Below, piece after piece: positions 27,787 to 36,204 of a DNA stretch of 64,000 bases (within the stretch, counting starts at the first letter, position 1; each line of letters starts with the position of its first letter). The translations under genes and the position numbers were made by a program. Source of the stretch: an uncultured Pelagibacteraceae bacterium (GTDB lineage Bacteria > Pseudomonadota > Alphaproteobacteria > Pelagibacterales > Pelagibacteraceae); the NCBI GenBank assembly GCA_902600855.1, contig CACKKY010000002.1:1-64000 (forward strand), in the 5' to 3' direction. The notes below the pieces were generated by a model, which had not been told where the DNA came from, did no database searches, and was given only the letters and a program-made list of their open reading frames with translations.

Positions 27787-28512
27787 GTGAACATAATCGT
27801 ATTACAGCACATTAAAATAGAAGACCCAGGTTATATTAAAGATTTAATGTTAGCTGATGGTGTAAAGTTAACCACTATTGAGTTAGATGAGGGAGAAAGA
27901 ATACCAAAAGATTTAAGCAAATACGATGGAATGTTTTGTATGGGGGGCCCAATGGATACTTATATGGAGCAAGAATATCCTTGGTTAATAGATGAAAAAC
28001 AAAGAATTAAAGAATATGTAGTTGACCTTAAAAAACCTTATTTAGGTTTTTGTTTAGGATGTCAACTTTTAGGTGATGTTGTGGGTGGTAAAGTGGTTAA
28101 ATCAAATCCTGCTGAAATTGGAATTATGGATGTCAATTTTACTAAAGAAAAAAATAAAGATAAACTATTTTCAAAATTTCCTGATAAAATTAAAAGTTTA
28201 CAATGGCATTCTTATGAAGTGCAAGGCTTAGATAATAATAAAGATGTAACTCTTTTAGCTTCATCACCAATTACGAAATATCAGATATTTAAATTTCAAG
28301 ACCACGCATATGGTATCCAGTTTCACATAGAGATAAAAGACACAACTGTTAATGATTGGGGATGTGTTCCTGAATATGAAAAAGCTTTGGAAGATCAACT
28401 TGGAAAGGGAGCTTTAAAAAAATTTGATGACGATGCTCAAGCAAATATGGAAAATATGAATAATTACTCTAAAATTTTGTATTCAAATTTTAAAAGTGAT
28501 ATTCTTAAATAA
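27787..28512 (+). CDS. Class I glutamine amidotransferase-like protein (GMP synthase type)
   Basis: The 241-residue protein has the GATase class I fold: an oxyanion segment MFCMGGPMDTYMEQEYPWL, the nucleophile elbow GFCLGCQLLG with the catalytic Cys, and YGIQFHIEIKD with His and Glu. It is a stand-alone domain, as in the GMP synthase-like amidotransferases whose acceptor is usually unknown (for example gamma-glutamyl-polyamine or other amine hydrolases). The start is GTG at 27787 giving MNIIVLQHIKIEDPGY; no nearby ATG fits. It is followed by an AhpD-like gene after 14 nt. Confidence 0.92.
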   Translation: MNIIVLQHIKIEDPGYIKDLMLADGVKLTTIELDEGERIPKDLSKYDGMFCMGGPMDTYMEQEYPWLIDEKQRIKEYVVDLKKPYLGFCLGCQLLGDVVGGKVVKSNPAEIGIMDVNFTKEKNKDKLFSKFPDKIKSLQWHSYEVQGLDNNKDVTLLASSPITKYQIFKFQDHAYGIQFHIEIKDTTVNDWGCVPEYEKALEDQLGKGALKKFDDDAQANMENMNNYSKILYSNFKSDILK

Positions 28513-28526
28513 AAACAGGAGGTGAA

Positions 28527-28919
28527 ATGTCGATATTTAAATCTACTAATGAAAATAAAGCAAAAGGAAAAGTAAAAAAAATTTTTGAGGATATAAAAAA
28601 AAATAGAAAAATTTCTAAAATTCCAAACTTTTGGAAATCACTGGCTCATAATCCAGAAAATTTAGACAGAACCTGGAATAATCTTAAACAAATTATGAAA
28701 AAAGGAGCACTAGATCCTGTAACTAAAGAACTTATATATGTAGCAGTTTCAATCACTAATAATTGTGATTATTGCATCAGATCTCATACATCGGCAGCAA
28801 AGAAAAAAGGTGCAACCGATGAAATGATAAAAGAAATGATTGATGTAGTTGGATTAGCAAATCAAAATAATAAATTTGTAGCAGGCTATCAAGTCGAAGT
28901 AGACAAAATTTATAAATAA
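28527..28919 (+). CDS. Carboxymuconolactone decarboxylase / AhpD-like protein
   Basis: A 130-residue all-helical protein with the AhpD-type redox motif CDYCIRSH (Cys80, Cys83, His87) followed by TSAAKKKGATDEMIKEM. Family members with this CxxC reduce peroxiredoxins or act as alkylhydroperoxidases; others in the family lack the Cys pair. The start has a near-perfect Shine-Dalgarno sequence AGGAGG seven nucleotides upstream, much stronger than at most genes here, suggesting high translation. No partner peroxiredoxin is adjacent. Confidence 0.93.
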   Translation: MSIFKSTNENKAKGKVKKIFEDIKKNRKISKIPNFWKSLAHNPENLDRTWNNLKQIMKKGALDPVTKELIYVAVSITNNCDYCIRSHTSAAKKKGATDEMIKEMIDVVGLANQNNKFVAGYQVEVDKIYK

Positions 28920-28939
28920 AAATTATAATTAGTTAAAAA

Positions 28940-29161
28940 ATGAATAATAAATTTTTTGAATGGTCAGGTGTAATTACAGCAATTTTATACTCGTTATTTG
29001 TTGCTTTAAATATAGGTATAGAATTTTTTGGTTTCTGTTTATTACTTTTATCTGCAATTTTGATAGGAATTTGGGCCTATAGAGGACGCCATAAAGGAAT
29101 TTTATTTTTACAATTTTTTTATGCGACCGCAGGAATAGTTGGAATGATAAGATGGTTTTAA
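28940..29161 (+). CDS. Small membrane protein of unknown function
   Basis: The 73-residue protein is mostly hydrophobic, with three short transmembrane segments (about residues 8-23, 26-44 and 52-70). A basic loop YRGRHKG lies between the last two. It resembles a nicotinamide-mononucleotide-transporter-like or DMT-like fragment only in general character; no family is claimed. Its stop overlaps the convergent photolyase-like gene by 4 nt. Confidence 0.65.
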   Translation: MNNKFFEWSGVITAILYSLFVALNIGIEFFGFCLLLLSAILIGIWAYRGRHKGILFLQFFYATAGIVGMIRWF

Positions 29162-30297
29162 ATAAAAGTTGAAATTATTTTTGGTATATAATTTTTAAAA
29201 TTAAAAAAACCTTTGTTGCAGTATTGCCATGAAAATTGATCTAAATTCCTATATATGAAATCCACTTTTAAATTATTTAAATTTAAGTAGTCTAAATTTT
29301 CTCCAACAGTAGGATATAAACCATAATAATTTTCAATATCTTTAATTTTACTAATATCAATAACTTCACAATCAATAGATTTTTCTTTTAACCTTTTTTC
29401 TTGATCTTCTATTAAAAGAGATTTGAATTTTAATAATTTTTCACTAAGTTTTATTGATCTGTTTTCATTTTTGTTAGAAATTATATAAATTTTTTCAAAT
29501 TTACTTTTTTGAAAGTTAGTAGTTTCAAATGATAGATTATTTTCAAAAATTAAAAGATTTTTTTCTTCAAGTTTTTGTGGGTTATCAAAGTTTCTTGGAA
29601 TTATAGAATAGAATTTATTAGAAAACTTTGGTGGAGCATTTTCATTTAATTTAATGTTTTGAAATCTATTATTGGTAAATTTTTTAATATTCCATTCGCT
29701 AGCTAGGTAGTGTTTGCCCTGTGTTTGAACACCAGCTACCCATCTCCAACCAAGAGTATTTGATGCAGCGTCTCCATCATATAGGTGCTGCATAAAAAAT
29801 TTAGCACCTAGTTGCCATGGTAGTTCAAGTGTAAATATCCAGATACTTGCAAACCACATTCTTGTGTGATTATGAAGATAATTATTTTCTTTAAGTTCAT
29901 TTACCCACTGATTAAAGCACTCAATATTTGTTTTCCCTTCAATAGCATCCAAATAATTTTGTTTATTCCTAAATTCATTATTAAGATTATTTAAATCTAT
30001 TAAGTAATCAGACCAAACATTAGGTCTAAGCTCTAGCCACCCTTTCCAATATGTTCGCCATAAAACTTCCTGAATAAATTTCTCATTTTTTGTAAATGAA
30101 AATTTTTTAAGACATTTATCAATAACCTCTAGCTCATTGATTATCCCATGCGTTATGTATGGAGATGAACAAGAAATGTTAGATCTATTATCTGGACCAA
30201 AATCAAAGTTTCTTAATTTTGAATATTCTGAAAGATGACTCTCAATAAAATCATTTAGTTTTTCGATTGCCTTCTCTCTTGAAGGTTCAAATATCAT
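29158..30297 (-). CDS. Photolyase/cryptochrome FAD-domain protein, apparently domain-swapped
   Basis: The 379-residue protein starts almost directly with the FAD-binding helical domain: SPYITHG (about residue 46), FIQEVLWRTYWKGWLELRP, YLHNHTRMWFASIWIFTLELPWQLGAKFFMQHLYDGDAASN split over residues 140-185, and GWRWVAGVQTQGKHYLASEWN. The N-terminal alpha/beta antenna domain that precedes it in photolyases is missing. Instead residues 245-379 look like an alpha/beta domain (LLIFENNLSFE, KIYIISN, KSIDCEVIDI, VDFIYRNLD). This suggests a permuted or rebuilt photolyase. DNA repair or light sensing is plausible; neither is shown. Confidence 0.88.
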   Translation of the reverse strand: MIFEPSREKAIEKLNDFIESHLSEYSKLRNFDFGPDNRSNISCSSPYITHGIINELEVIDKCLKKFSFTKNEKFIQEVLWRTYWKGWLELRPNVWSDYLIDLNNLNNEFRNKQNYLDAIEGKTNIECFNQWVNELKENNYLHNHTRMWFASIWIFTLELPWQLGAKFFMQHLYDGDAASNTLGWRWVAGVQTQGKHYLASEWNIKKFTNNRFQNIKLNENAPPKFSNKFYSIIPRNFDNPQKLEEKNLLIFENNLSFETTNFQKSKFEKIYIISNKNENRSIKLSEKLLKFKSLLIEDQEKRLKEKSIDCEVIDISKIKDIENYYGLYPTVGENLDYLNLNNLKVDFIYRNLDQFSWQYCNKGFFNFKNYIPKIISTFI

Positions 30298-30303
30298 ATT
30301 AGT

Positions 30304-30684
30304 TTATTTTGATTTTTTTTTCTTTAGACCTAATTTATCACTATGTCTTAATCTTAAAATTACAATAGCACCCGCAATAAGAACTATAGCAATTGCCTCA
30401 TACACCAAAGCTGTTGGATCCATTTCTTTTCCTTGCAAAATTATAAATCGAGCAAGAGCTGTGATCGCAATCAAGAGTGGAAGAGTTATGCTAATTGACT
30501 GTTGATCCCAAAATACTCTTACCATTGCAAGAACTTCTAAATAAAGAAACATTAATAGCAAATCTGCTAGTGTAACTGATTGGTTGAGGAACATATTTTT
30601 CATTTCCATGCCAACAGCAATCACTGTGCTTATTAAAATTATACACATTAGAATTAATTGTAAATTTTTTGCTATTTTTTCCAT
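30304..30684 (-). CDS. PsiE family phosphate-starvation-inducible membrane protein
   Basis: The 126-residue protein has four transmembrane segments and the PsiE pattern LLMFLYLEVLAMVRVFWDQQSISITLPLLIAITALARFIIL, with a basic C terminus (RLRHSDKLGLKKKKSK). In enterobacteria psiE is induced by phosphate limitation; function is unknown. It overlaps the upstream membrane gene by one base (TAATG). No Pho-box-like repeat is evident upstream, so phosphate control here is not supported by the sequence. Confidence 0.88.
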   Translation of the reverse strand: MEKIAKNLQLILMCIILISTVIAVGMEMKNMFLNQSVTLADLLLMFLYLEVLAMVRVFWDQQSISITLPLLIAITALARFIILQGKEMDPTALVYEAIAIVLIAGAIVILRLRHSDKLGLKKKKSK

Positions 30685-31142
30685 TACTTATCTTTACTAA
30701 ATGGTAGCCATTTTTCAAATACTGATTTTGATGGTCCATCATATGGAATTGAATAAGAGCTTGGGTTAGGACTTGTTAAAACTTCTATTCCTTTAGAAAA
30801 TATAAAAATAAATACTATTACGAAAACAATTACCATTATCTTAAAGGGATCAAAATTTTTTGTTTTAAAAACGCTAGTAGATTTTTCCTCTGCTTTATGA
30901 AAATGTTTAAATGTCATATACACAGCAAATATTAATCCTATGTGTGCCACGTACAAACCAGCCCACCCAAATGCAAAAGTTGTATATGAAAATACATATA
31001 AACTGAAAACTGTAGTCCAAATAAAACTTAAAACTAACAGAATTTGAAGTCTTACTGTTTTAGGAAGAGATCTAAGATCATTTTTGCTATCATCAAACAA
31101 AATGTTTGCTGCATCAACCATCCAATTTTTAATTGATTCCAT
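30684..31142 (-). CDS. Membrane protein of unknown function
   Basis: The 152-residue protein has three transmembrane helices (about residues 30-50, 53-78 and 103-123) and a soluble C-terminal tail with SIPYDGPSKSVFEKW. The pattern resembles N-terminal helical parts of TRAP fused permease subunits, but this is not firm. On the minus strand a TATAAT lies 8 nt before the ATG (31152-31157), and TGATAAT/ATTATCA arms (31142-31148 and 31167-31173) flank it, so the transcript could be almost leaderless. The stop overlaps psiE by one base. Confidence 0.7.
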   Translation of the reverse strand: MESIKNWMVDAANILFDDSKNDLRSLPKTVRLQILLVLSFIWTTVFSLYVFSYTTFAFGWAGLYVAHIGLIFAVYMTFKHFHKAEEKSTSVFKTKNFDPFKIMVIVFVIVFIFIFSKGIEVLTSPNPSSYSIPYDGPSKSVFEKWLPFSKDK

Positions 31143-31198
31143 GATAATAGATTATAATTTTTGTAAATTATCACAAACGTAAAATTGTCCTAAATTAC

Positions 31199-32386
31199 TT
31201 ATGAATTAAGCTTACTTTTATGAAATTTAATAAATCTTTCGACATTATATTTGTTAAAAGTTTTATTTTCTTCAAAGGAAACTTTTTTTATGGAGTAAGC
31301 ACCGCTATTTGTCTTTCTAGATTCAATTATTACGTTTCCTTTATAAAGCTTAAGCTTAACTGATCCGTTAACTTTATTTTTTTTAAGGTCAACAATTTTT
31401 TGAATTTTAAATCTTTCTCTGGAATACCAATAACCATTATAAATTAGTTCAGCATATCTTGGCATCACTTTGTCTTTTTTATGCATTGTTTCTTTATCTA
31501 AAGTAACAGATTCAATTGCTCTATGTGCATGAATAAGCAAAGTTCCACCAGGTGTTTCATAAACTCCTCTGGACTTAATTCCAATAAATCTATTTTCCAC
31601 TAAATCAACTCTTCCTATTCCATTTTTACCAGCTAACATATTAAGATTTTCTAGTAATTTAGATGGAGATAATTTTTTTCCATTAATTGCAACTGGATCT
31701 CCATATTTAAAATTAATTGTCACAAAGCTTGGTTTGTTTGGTGCTTTTTCAGGAGAAACTGTCCTTTGAAATATAAATTCTGGTGCAGAATTTTTTGGAT
31801 TTTCTAAAACTTTACCTTCTGTTGAAGTATGAAATAAATTATCATCTACAGAAAAAGGAGGTGCTCCTTTTTTATCTTTAGGTATAGGTATACCATTTTT
31901 TTTTGCATAATTGATTAGATCTGTTCTAGATTTTAATTTCCAAATTCTCCAGGGAGCAATTATTTTTATTTTAGGTCCAAAATAATGATAGCCAAGCTCA
32001 AACCTTACTTGATCGTTTCCTTTCCCAGTTGCACCATGAGAAACTGCATAAGCTTTAAATTGTTTAGCAACTCTTATTTGGTCTTTTGCAATTAGAGGCC
32101 TTGCAATTGAAGTACCTAATAAATAAACACCCTCGTAAATCGCATGCCCTCTAATCATTGGATACACATATTCTTTAACAAATATGTCTTTTAGATCTTT
32201 AATAATTATTTTTTTTACACCAAAATTTTTTGCATTTTTAATAATTTTTTTTTTATCTATTTCTTGTCCAATGTCAGCAGTGTAGCAAATTACTTCTGCA
32301 TTAAAATTTTCCTGTAACCATTTTAATATTATGGAGGTATCTAGTCCTCCAGAGTATGCAAGAACAATTTTTTTTTTAGATTTCAT
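31199..32386 (-). CDS. argG: Argininosuccinate synthase
   Basis: The 395-residue enzyme condenses citrulline and aspartate with ATP in arginine synthesis. Motifs: VLAYSGGLDTSIILKWL (PP-loop), CYTADIGQE, ARPLIAKDQI, SHGATGKGNDQVRFE, WRIWKLKSRTDLI and SVDDNLFHTSTEGKVLE. Length is typical for type 1 ArgG (about 400). It lies 4 nt from the IalB-like gene in a minus-strand run with the aldo/keto reductase. No argH is adjacent. Confidence 0.97.
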   Translation of the reverse strand: MKSKKKIVLAYSGGLDTSIILKWLQENFNAEVICYTADIGQEIDKKKIIKNAKNFGVKKIIIKDLKDIFVKEYVYPMIRGHAIYEGVYLLGTSIARPLIAKDQIRVAKQFKAYAVSHGATGKGNDQVRFELGYHYFGPKIKIIAPWRIWKLKSRTDLINYAKKNGIPIPKDKKGAPPFSVDDNLFHTSTEGKVLENPKNSAPEFIFQRTVSPEKAPNKPSFVTINFKYGDPVAINGKKLSPSKLLENLNMLAGKNGIGRVDLVENRFIGIKSRGVYETPGGTLLIHAHRAIESVTLDKETMHKKDKVMPRYAELIYNGYWYSRERFKIQKIVDLKKNKVNGSVKLKLYKGNVIIESRKTNSGAYSIKKVSFEENKTFNKYNVERFIKFHKSKLNS

Positions 32387-32390
32387 TGCT

Positions 32391-32903
32391 TTATCTGCAG
32401 GTTGTTTTTGCAGCCTCGTAGGCTTTAGTAAATCCTAGGAGAGAATAGTGATCTATAGTTTGAGATCCTTTTTGGTTATATCCGGTAATCATAATTCTAG
32501 AGCCCCTCTTCATCTGTCTTACCATTTTCACTTCTATTTTGTTGTCTGCGATCCAAGCAAAGCCAGATTGTTTAATATCAAATTTAAATTTATACTTACC
32601 AGAAACAGCTGTAACAGAATTATTTTTATTAAATTCATATCCAGGAGTTACACTTATTTCATCAGTTATTTTTTCATTAGGTCTAAAAGTTACAAATAAT
32701 TTAGCTTCTCTTTTATTTGATTTTGGAGCTTGTAAAATAGGTTTTGTTTGAGCAAAACATACTTTTTCTCCAGCTTCATTTAAAGTCATAGTTTCCCAAT
32801 CTTTGAATTTTCCAATTTTTTTAATTTCTTGTGACAGTGATTGACTCATTAAACTTAAAGTAAAAATAATTGTAACAAAAACAATTTTTCTAATTATGGG
32901 CAT
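32391..32903 (-). CDS. Invasion-associated locus B (IalB)-like exported protein
   Basis: The 170-residue protein has a signal peptide (residues about 1-25, ending QSLSQE) and then KIGKFKDWETMTLNEAGEKVCFAQT, FVTFRPNEKITDEISV, a central beta-rich region and KAYEAAKTTC. This is the IalB family, common in alphaproteobacterial periplasms, including free-living ones where the pathogen-derived name is not informative. The two Cys (about 49 and 169) may form a disulfide. The start overlaps the aldo/keto reductase 3' end by 10 nt. Confidence 0.9.
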   Translation of the reverse strand: MPIIRKIVFVTIIFTLSLMSQSLSQEIKKIGKFKDWETMTLNEAGEKVCFAQTKPILQAPKSNKREAKLFVTFRPNEKITDEISVTPGYEFNKNNSVTAVSGKYKFKFDIKQSGFAWIADNKIEVKMVRQMKRGSRIMITGYNQKGSQTIDHYSLLGFTKAYEAAKTTCR

Positions 32904-33931
32904 GGATTTGGATAAATTTTTTGAACTTCATTTATATCTTTTATAACACTTTCTTCTAAGTTAACGTTTACACTTTCTATATTTATTTTCAACTGATCCA
33001 TCGTAGTGGCTCCAATGATTACACTCGTAACAAATGGTTGGGCTTCACAAAATTTTAAACTCATTTGAGCAAAGTCTAGTCTATACTTTTTGGCTATTTC
33101 ATAATATTTTTCAATTGCTAATTGACCGTTTTCAGTTTTATATCTCACAAATTTTTCACCAAATAATTTCATCCTTGAATTTTCAGGTAATTTCTTATTT
33201 CTGTATTTCCCTGTCAAATAACCAAATGCAAGAGGAGAATACGCTAATAAACCACTCTTCTCTCTTATAGAAATTTCTGCTAATCCAATTTCATAAGTTC
33301 TATTTAAAAGACTGTATGGATTTTGAACTGATAACATTCTAGGTAGGTTCTTAATTTTTGATATTTCTAAGAATTTTGATAAACCCCAAGCCGTCTCGTT
33401 TGAAAGGCCAATATATCTTACTTTTCCACTTTTGATAATTTGATCTAAAGAATAAAGAATATCCTCAAATTTATTCCAATTTTCTTTATCATCGTGCTGA
33501 TATCCTAGTTTACCAAAAAAATTACTTGATCTTTCGGGCCAATGGAGTTGATACAAATCGATATAGTCAGTTTTTAATCTTTTTAGACTTTCATCCACAG
33601 CCTTATTTAAATTTTCTCCGTCATATTGATTGCCTCCACCTCTAATCCAATTTAAACCTGGACCTGAAACTTTAGTAGCAAGAATTACCTTGTCTCTTTT
33701 CTGTGATTCTTGAAACCAATTTCCAATTACTTCTTCAGTTTTTCCATAGGTATTTTTTTTTGGTGGTATTGCATATAATTCTGCGGTATCCCAAAAATTA
33801 ACCCCTTGTTCTAAGGCATAATTCATTTGTTCAAAACCTTCTTCTTGAGTGTTTTGCTCTCCCCAAGTCATAGTACCGAGACAAATTGTACTTACGTCGA
33901 TGTCAGTATTTCCTAGTTTTTTGTAATTCAT
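32894..33931 (-). CDS. Aldo/keto reductase (Tas-like)
   Basis: The 345-residue TIM-barrel oxidoreductase opens MNYKKLGNTDIDVSTICLG and has FWDTAELYAIPPKKNTYGKTEE, VILATKVSGPG, DYIDLYQLHWPER and VTSVIIGATTMDQLK. Asp, Tyr, Lys and His of the catalytic tetrad are all in place. The insertion between the Tyr and GKTEE is typical of the Tas/YghZ-type group, which uses NADPH on aldehydes or ketones. Physiological substrate is unknown. It begins the minus-strand run AKR / IalB / argG. Confidence 0.94.
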   Translation of the reverse strand: MNYKKLGNTDIDVSTICLGTMTWGEQNTQEEGFEQMNYALEQGVNFWDTAELYAIPPKKNTYGKTEEVIGNWFQESQKRDKVILATKVSGPGLNWIRGGGNQYDGENLNKAVDESLKRLKTDYIDLYQLHWPERSSNFFGKLGYQHDDKENWNKFEDILYSLDQIIKSGKVRYIGLSNETAWGLSKFLEISKIKNLPRMLSVQNPYSLLNRTYEIGLAEISIREKSGLLAYSPLAFGYLTGKYRNKKLPENSRMKLFGEKFVRYKTENGQLAIEKYYEIAKKYRLDFAQMSLKFCEAQPFVTSVIIGATTMDQLKINIESVNVNLEESVIKDINEVQKIYPNPCP

Positions 33932-34014
33932 TAAGCTTTCGCAGTATTTATTTTATTATGTCTTTATTAAGGTATCTTGAATAATTAGTAAAAGACTATT
34001 ATATATTGTTCATC

Positions 34015-34776
34015 ATGGAATTTAATAAAAAAGGTATCTTAAGTAGAGCACGAGAAGCTCAACAATCAACTGCGGTAATGGATGAAGGTTTAAGAGCCTA
34101 CATGCTTAAAGTTTACAATTTTATGGCCTCAGGAATTTTACTTACTGGTTTAGTTTCTCTAATATTCTTTAAATTATCAGTTGTAACAGACGCAAATGGA
34201 TCAATAGTTGCTTTGACGAGTATTGGAAATACAATATTTTTATCTGGATTTAAATGGATAGTGATGTTGGCTCCGTTAGCGGTTGTATTTTATATGAGCG
34301 CAAGAATGGGTAAAATGAGTGTTGCTTCAGCTCAAACAACTTTTTGGATTTTTGCATCCCTGATGGGTCTTTCTCTTTCATCAATTTTCTTAGTTTATAC
34401 CGGTGCAAGTATTACAAGAGTATTTTTTATTACTTCAATAACTTTTGGAGCAATGAGTTTATATGGTTACACTACAAAAAGAGATTTAACAAAGTTTGGA
34501 TCTTTTTTAATGATGGGGTTGATAGGTATAATTATAGCTTCATTAGTTAATCTATTTTTAAAATCATCTATGATGGATTTTGTTATATCTATTTTGGGTG
34601 TATTAATCTTTGTTGGTTTAACTGCATACGATACACAAAAAATAAAAAATATGTATGTTGTTAGTGACAGTGGTGAAATGATTGGAAAAAAAGCAGTAAT
34701 GGGTGCTTTGACACTATATCTAGACTTTATTAATCTTTTTATCATGCTGCTTAGATTATTTGGCCAAAGAAGATAG
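34015..34776 (+). CDS. Bax inhibitor-1 / YccA family membrane protein
   Basis: The 253-residue protein has seven transmembrane helices and ends in the BI-1 signature region LTAYDTQKIKNMY, DFINLFIMLLRLFG. The family comprises pH-sensitive Ca2+-leak channels or protease (FtsH) modulators such as YbhL and YccA. The start at 34015 (MEFNKKGIL) is preferred over an in-frame TTG at 34006. A polar N-terminal stretch SRAREAQQSTAVMDEGLRAYM precedes the first helix, as usual in alphaproteobacterial members. Confidence 0.94.
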   Translation: MEFNKKGILSRAREAQQSTAVMDEGLRAYMLKVYNFMASGILLTGLVSLIFFKLSVVTDANGSIVALTSIGNTIFLSGFKWIVMLAPLAVVFYMSARMGKMSVASAQTTFWIFASLMGLSLSSIFLVYTGASITRVFFITSITFGAMSLYGYTTKRDLTKFGSFLMMGLIGIIIASLVNLFLKSSMMDFVISILGVLIFVGLTAYDTQKIKNMYVVSDSGEMIGKKAVMGALTLYLDFINLFIMLLRLFGQRR

Positions 34777-34782
34777 TAACTT

Positions 34783-35121
34783 TTAAAGTTTTTTCCAATT
34801 AGTATTTTTTATGAGAATTTTAAGATCATAAGAATTTTTAATAATTTTTCCGTTAACATCTGTTATTAAATATTTAAGATTTTTGTTTTTTGGCTTAAAA
34901 TTTTTACAAATTTTATATAAAGCATTTTCTGCAGCATTTCTAAAAATACTAAAACTGACTTGTTTACTTGAAATATTTAAACCATAGTCTTTCCAAGAAC
35001 CATCTGAGACCATCTTTGCATACAAGTCTAATATTATTTTAAGCTCATCTTTTTCAAAAAATTGTCTTTCCTCTATTTTATTTTTTGAATTATTTATTAC
35101 TAGTTTTAAATTGTTATACAT
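34783..35121 (-). CDS. DUF2794 family protein
   Basis: The 112-residue cytoplasmic protein matches the DUF2794 pattern known from alphaproteobacteria: FFEKDELKIILDLYAKMVSDGSWKDYGL, VSFSIFRNAAENALYKICK, then YLITDVNGKIIKNSYDL. Function is unknown. The gene start overlaps the end of the YciB gene by 8 nt, so the two are likely co-translated. Confidence 0.88.
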   Translation of the reverse strand: MYNNLKLVINNSKNKIEERQFFEKDELKIILDLYAKMVSDGSWKDYGLNISSKQVSFSIFRNAAENALYKICKNFKPKNKNLKYLITDVNGKIIKNSYDLKILIKNTNWKKL

Positions 35122-35665
35122 CTATTTTATGTTTATTAATTAAAGGAATTTGAAATCCTGTAAAAATTATTGTTATTGGAAGCATGCCCCAAACTTTAAA
35201 ATTGACCCAAAATTCCTCAGTCTGTGTTCTCCAAATGAATTCATTTAATAAAGCAAGACCAAAGAAAAAAAACATCCATCTTTTATTAAGAATCTCCCAT
35301 CCCAAATCTGTTAATGGAATTGATTTTCCCATAATTTTTTTTAACACAGGTTCTTTTGTAAAATACTTCCCAAAAAATAAAGCTAGTGCAAACATGACAT
35401 TTATAATTGTAGGCTTAACATAAATAAATATTGGATCGTTAAAGTATATTGTTAAACCACCAAAAAATGTTATTAAAATTCCACTTAATAAAGGCATAGG
35501 AGGAATTTTTTTTTCAAAAAACCATACAACAGCTAAAGCAACTAAAGTTGCAACTATTAGTGGTGGAATTGCAACCGATAGATTTTTATCATTATTATAG
35601 TAATAGAAAAAAAATATCGCTAAAGGACCGAAATCAGTAACAAATTTTAAAAAAGACTTATTCAC
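35114..35665 (-). CDS. yciB: Inner-membrane protein YciB / septation protein A
   Basis: The 183-residue protein has five to six transmembrane helices and family blocks FVTDFGPLAIFFFYYY, GGLTIYFNDPIFIYVKPTI, LTDLGWEILNKRWMFFF and NEFIWR. YciB (IspZ/IspA in some species) takes part in envelope maintenance and septum formation. It is usually near ftsY and cytochrome c maturation genes in alphaproteobacteria; here the ccm genes follow on the opposite strand about 600 nt away while ftsY is at 52822. Confidence 0.93.
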   Translation of the reverse strand: MNKSFLKFVTDFGPLAIFFFYYYNNDKNLSVAIPPLIVATLVALAVVWFFEKKIPPMPLLSGILITFFGGLTIYFNDPIFIYVKPTIINVMFALALFFGKYFTKEPVLKKIMGKSIPLTDLGWEILNKRWMFFFFGLALLNEFIWRTQTEEFWVNFKVWGMLPITIIFTGFQIPLINKHKIDV

Positions 35666-35717
35666 CTAAAGGATATTAACATATTTGCCACATCACTAAA
35701 CATTAATATTTTTAGCA

Positions 35718-35745
35718 TTGATTTTTATTTTTAAATACCCATACT
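35718..35745 (+). promoter_or_regulatory. Possible heat-shock (sigma-32-like) promoter of hspQ
   Basis: TTGATT (35718-35723) and CCCATACT (35738-35745) are separated by 14 nt and resemble the sigma-32 elements CTTGAA and CCCCATNT. The position directly before hspQ, a heat-shock gene in enterobacteria, supports the idea, but the -35 match is partial and the start of transcription would fall at or next to the ATG at 35752, giving a leaderless mRNA. Confidence 0.3.
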
Positions 35746-35751
35746 AATGTC

Positions 35752-36072
35752 ATGCCAATTCAAAAAGCTAAATTCTCAATTGGAGATATAGTTAAACATA
35801 AACACTTTGAGTTTAGAGGAGTTATATACGATGTAGATTTTGAGTTTAATAACTCTGAGGAATGGTATCAGTCAATTCCAAAAAATGTTAGACCAAGAAA
35901 AGATCAGCCATTTTATCATTTATTAGCTGAAAATGACGAAATTACATATGAAGCTTATGTCTCACAACAAAATCTTCTTATGGACGACTCTGATGAGCCT
36001 ATTAAACATCCTTTAATTGAGGAAATATTTTCTGGTAAAAAAGGCTCGGGTTATTTTAAACCCTCAAACTAA
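35752..36072 (+). CDS. hspQ: Heat shock protein HspQ (hemimethylated-DNA-binding YccV fold)
   Basis: The 106-residue protein is a single YccV-like domain: AKFSIGDIVKHKHFEFRGVIYDVD, RPRKDQPFYHLLAEND, TYEAYVSQQNLL and HPLIEEIFSG. In enterobacteria HspQ binds hemimethylated oriC DNA and acts as an adaptor that stimulates Lon. Length (about 105) is normal. A sigma-32-like promoter may lie directly upstream. It precedes the ccm operon by 183 nt. Confidence 0.94.
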   Translation: MPIQKAKFSIGDIVKHKHFEFRGVIYDVDFEFNNSEEWYQSIPKNVRPRKDQPFYHLLAENDEITYEAYVSQQNLLMDDSDEPIKHPLIEEIFSGKKGSGYFKPSN

Positions 36073-36142
36073 AATAACACTATTTAAACACATTTAGCTC
36101 AAACCTTGGTCACACTAATTTTATATTATTAATATGTATTTA

Positions 36143-36204
36143 CTGATCAAGGATGTAAAAACGTTAACTCTTAAATTATTATCTCCCTCTGCATTCTTGA
36201 TCAG
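36143..36204 (+). repeat. Imperfect inverted repeat in the hspQ-ccmC gap
   Basis: CTGATCAAGGATG (36143-36155) pairs with CATTCTTGATCAG (36192-36204), 13 positions with one G-U wobble, around a 36-nt loop. Each arm contains the palindrome TGATCA. The repeat lies inside a 36-codon open frame (ATG 36134 to TAA 36242-36244) of unknown reality. The gap 36073-36255 otherwise shows no gene or clear promoter. The hairpin is followed by A-rich rather than T-rich sequence, so it is not a standard plus-strand terminator. Confidence 0.5.

Noticed and set aside
30684-31142. Calling the 152-residue membrane protein a TRAP permease subunit
   Set aside because: Resemblance is limited to hydrophobic composition; no DctQ motif and no binding-protein gene nearby.
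34783-34800. Terminator after the Bax-inhibitor-1 gene (AACTTTTAAAGTT then T run)
   Set aside because: The stem is only five A/T-rich pairs with a 3-nt loop, too weak to claim.
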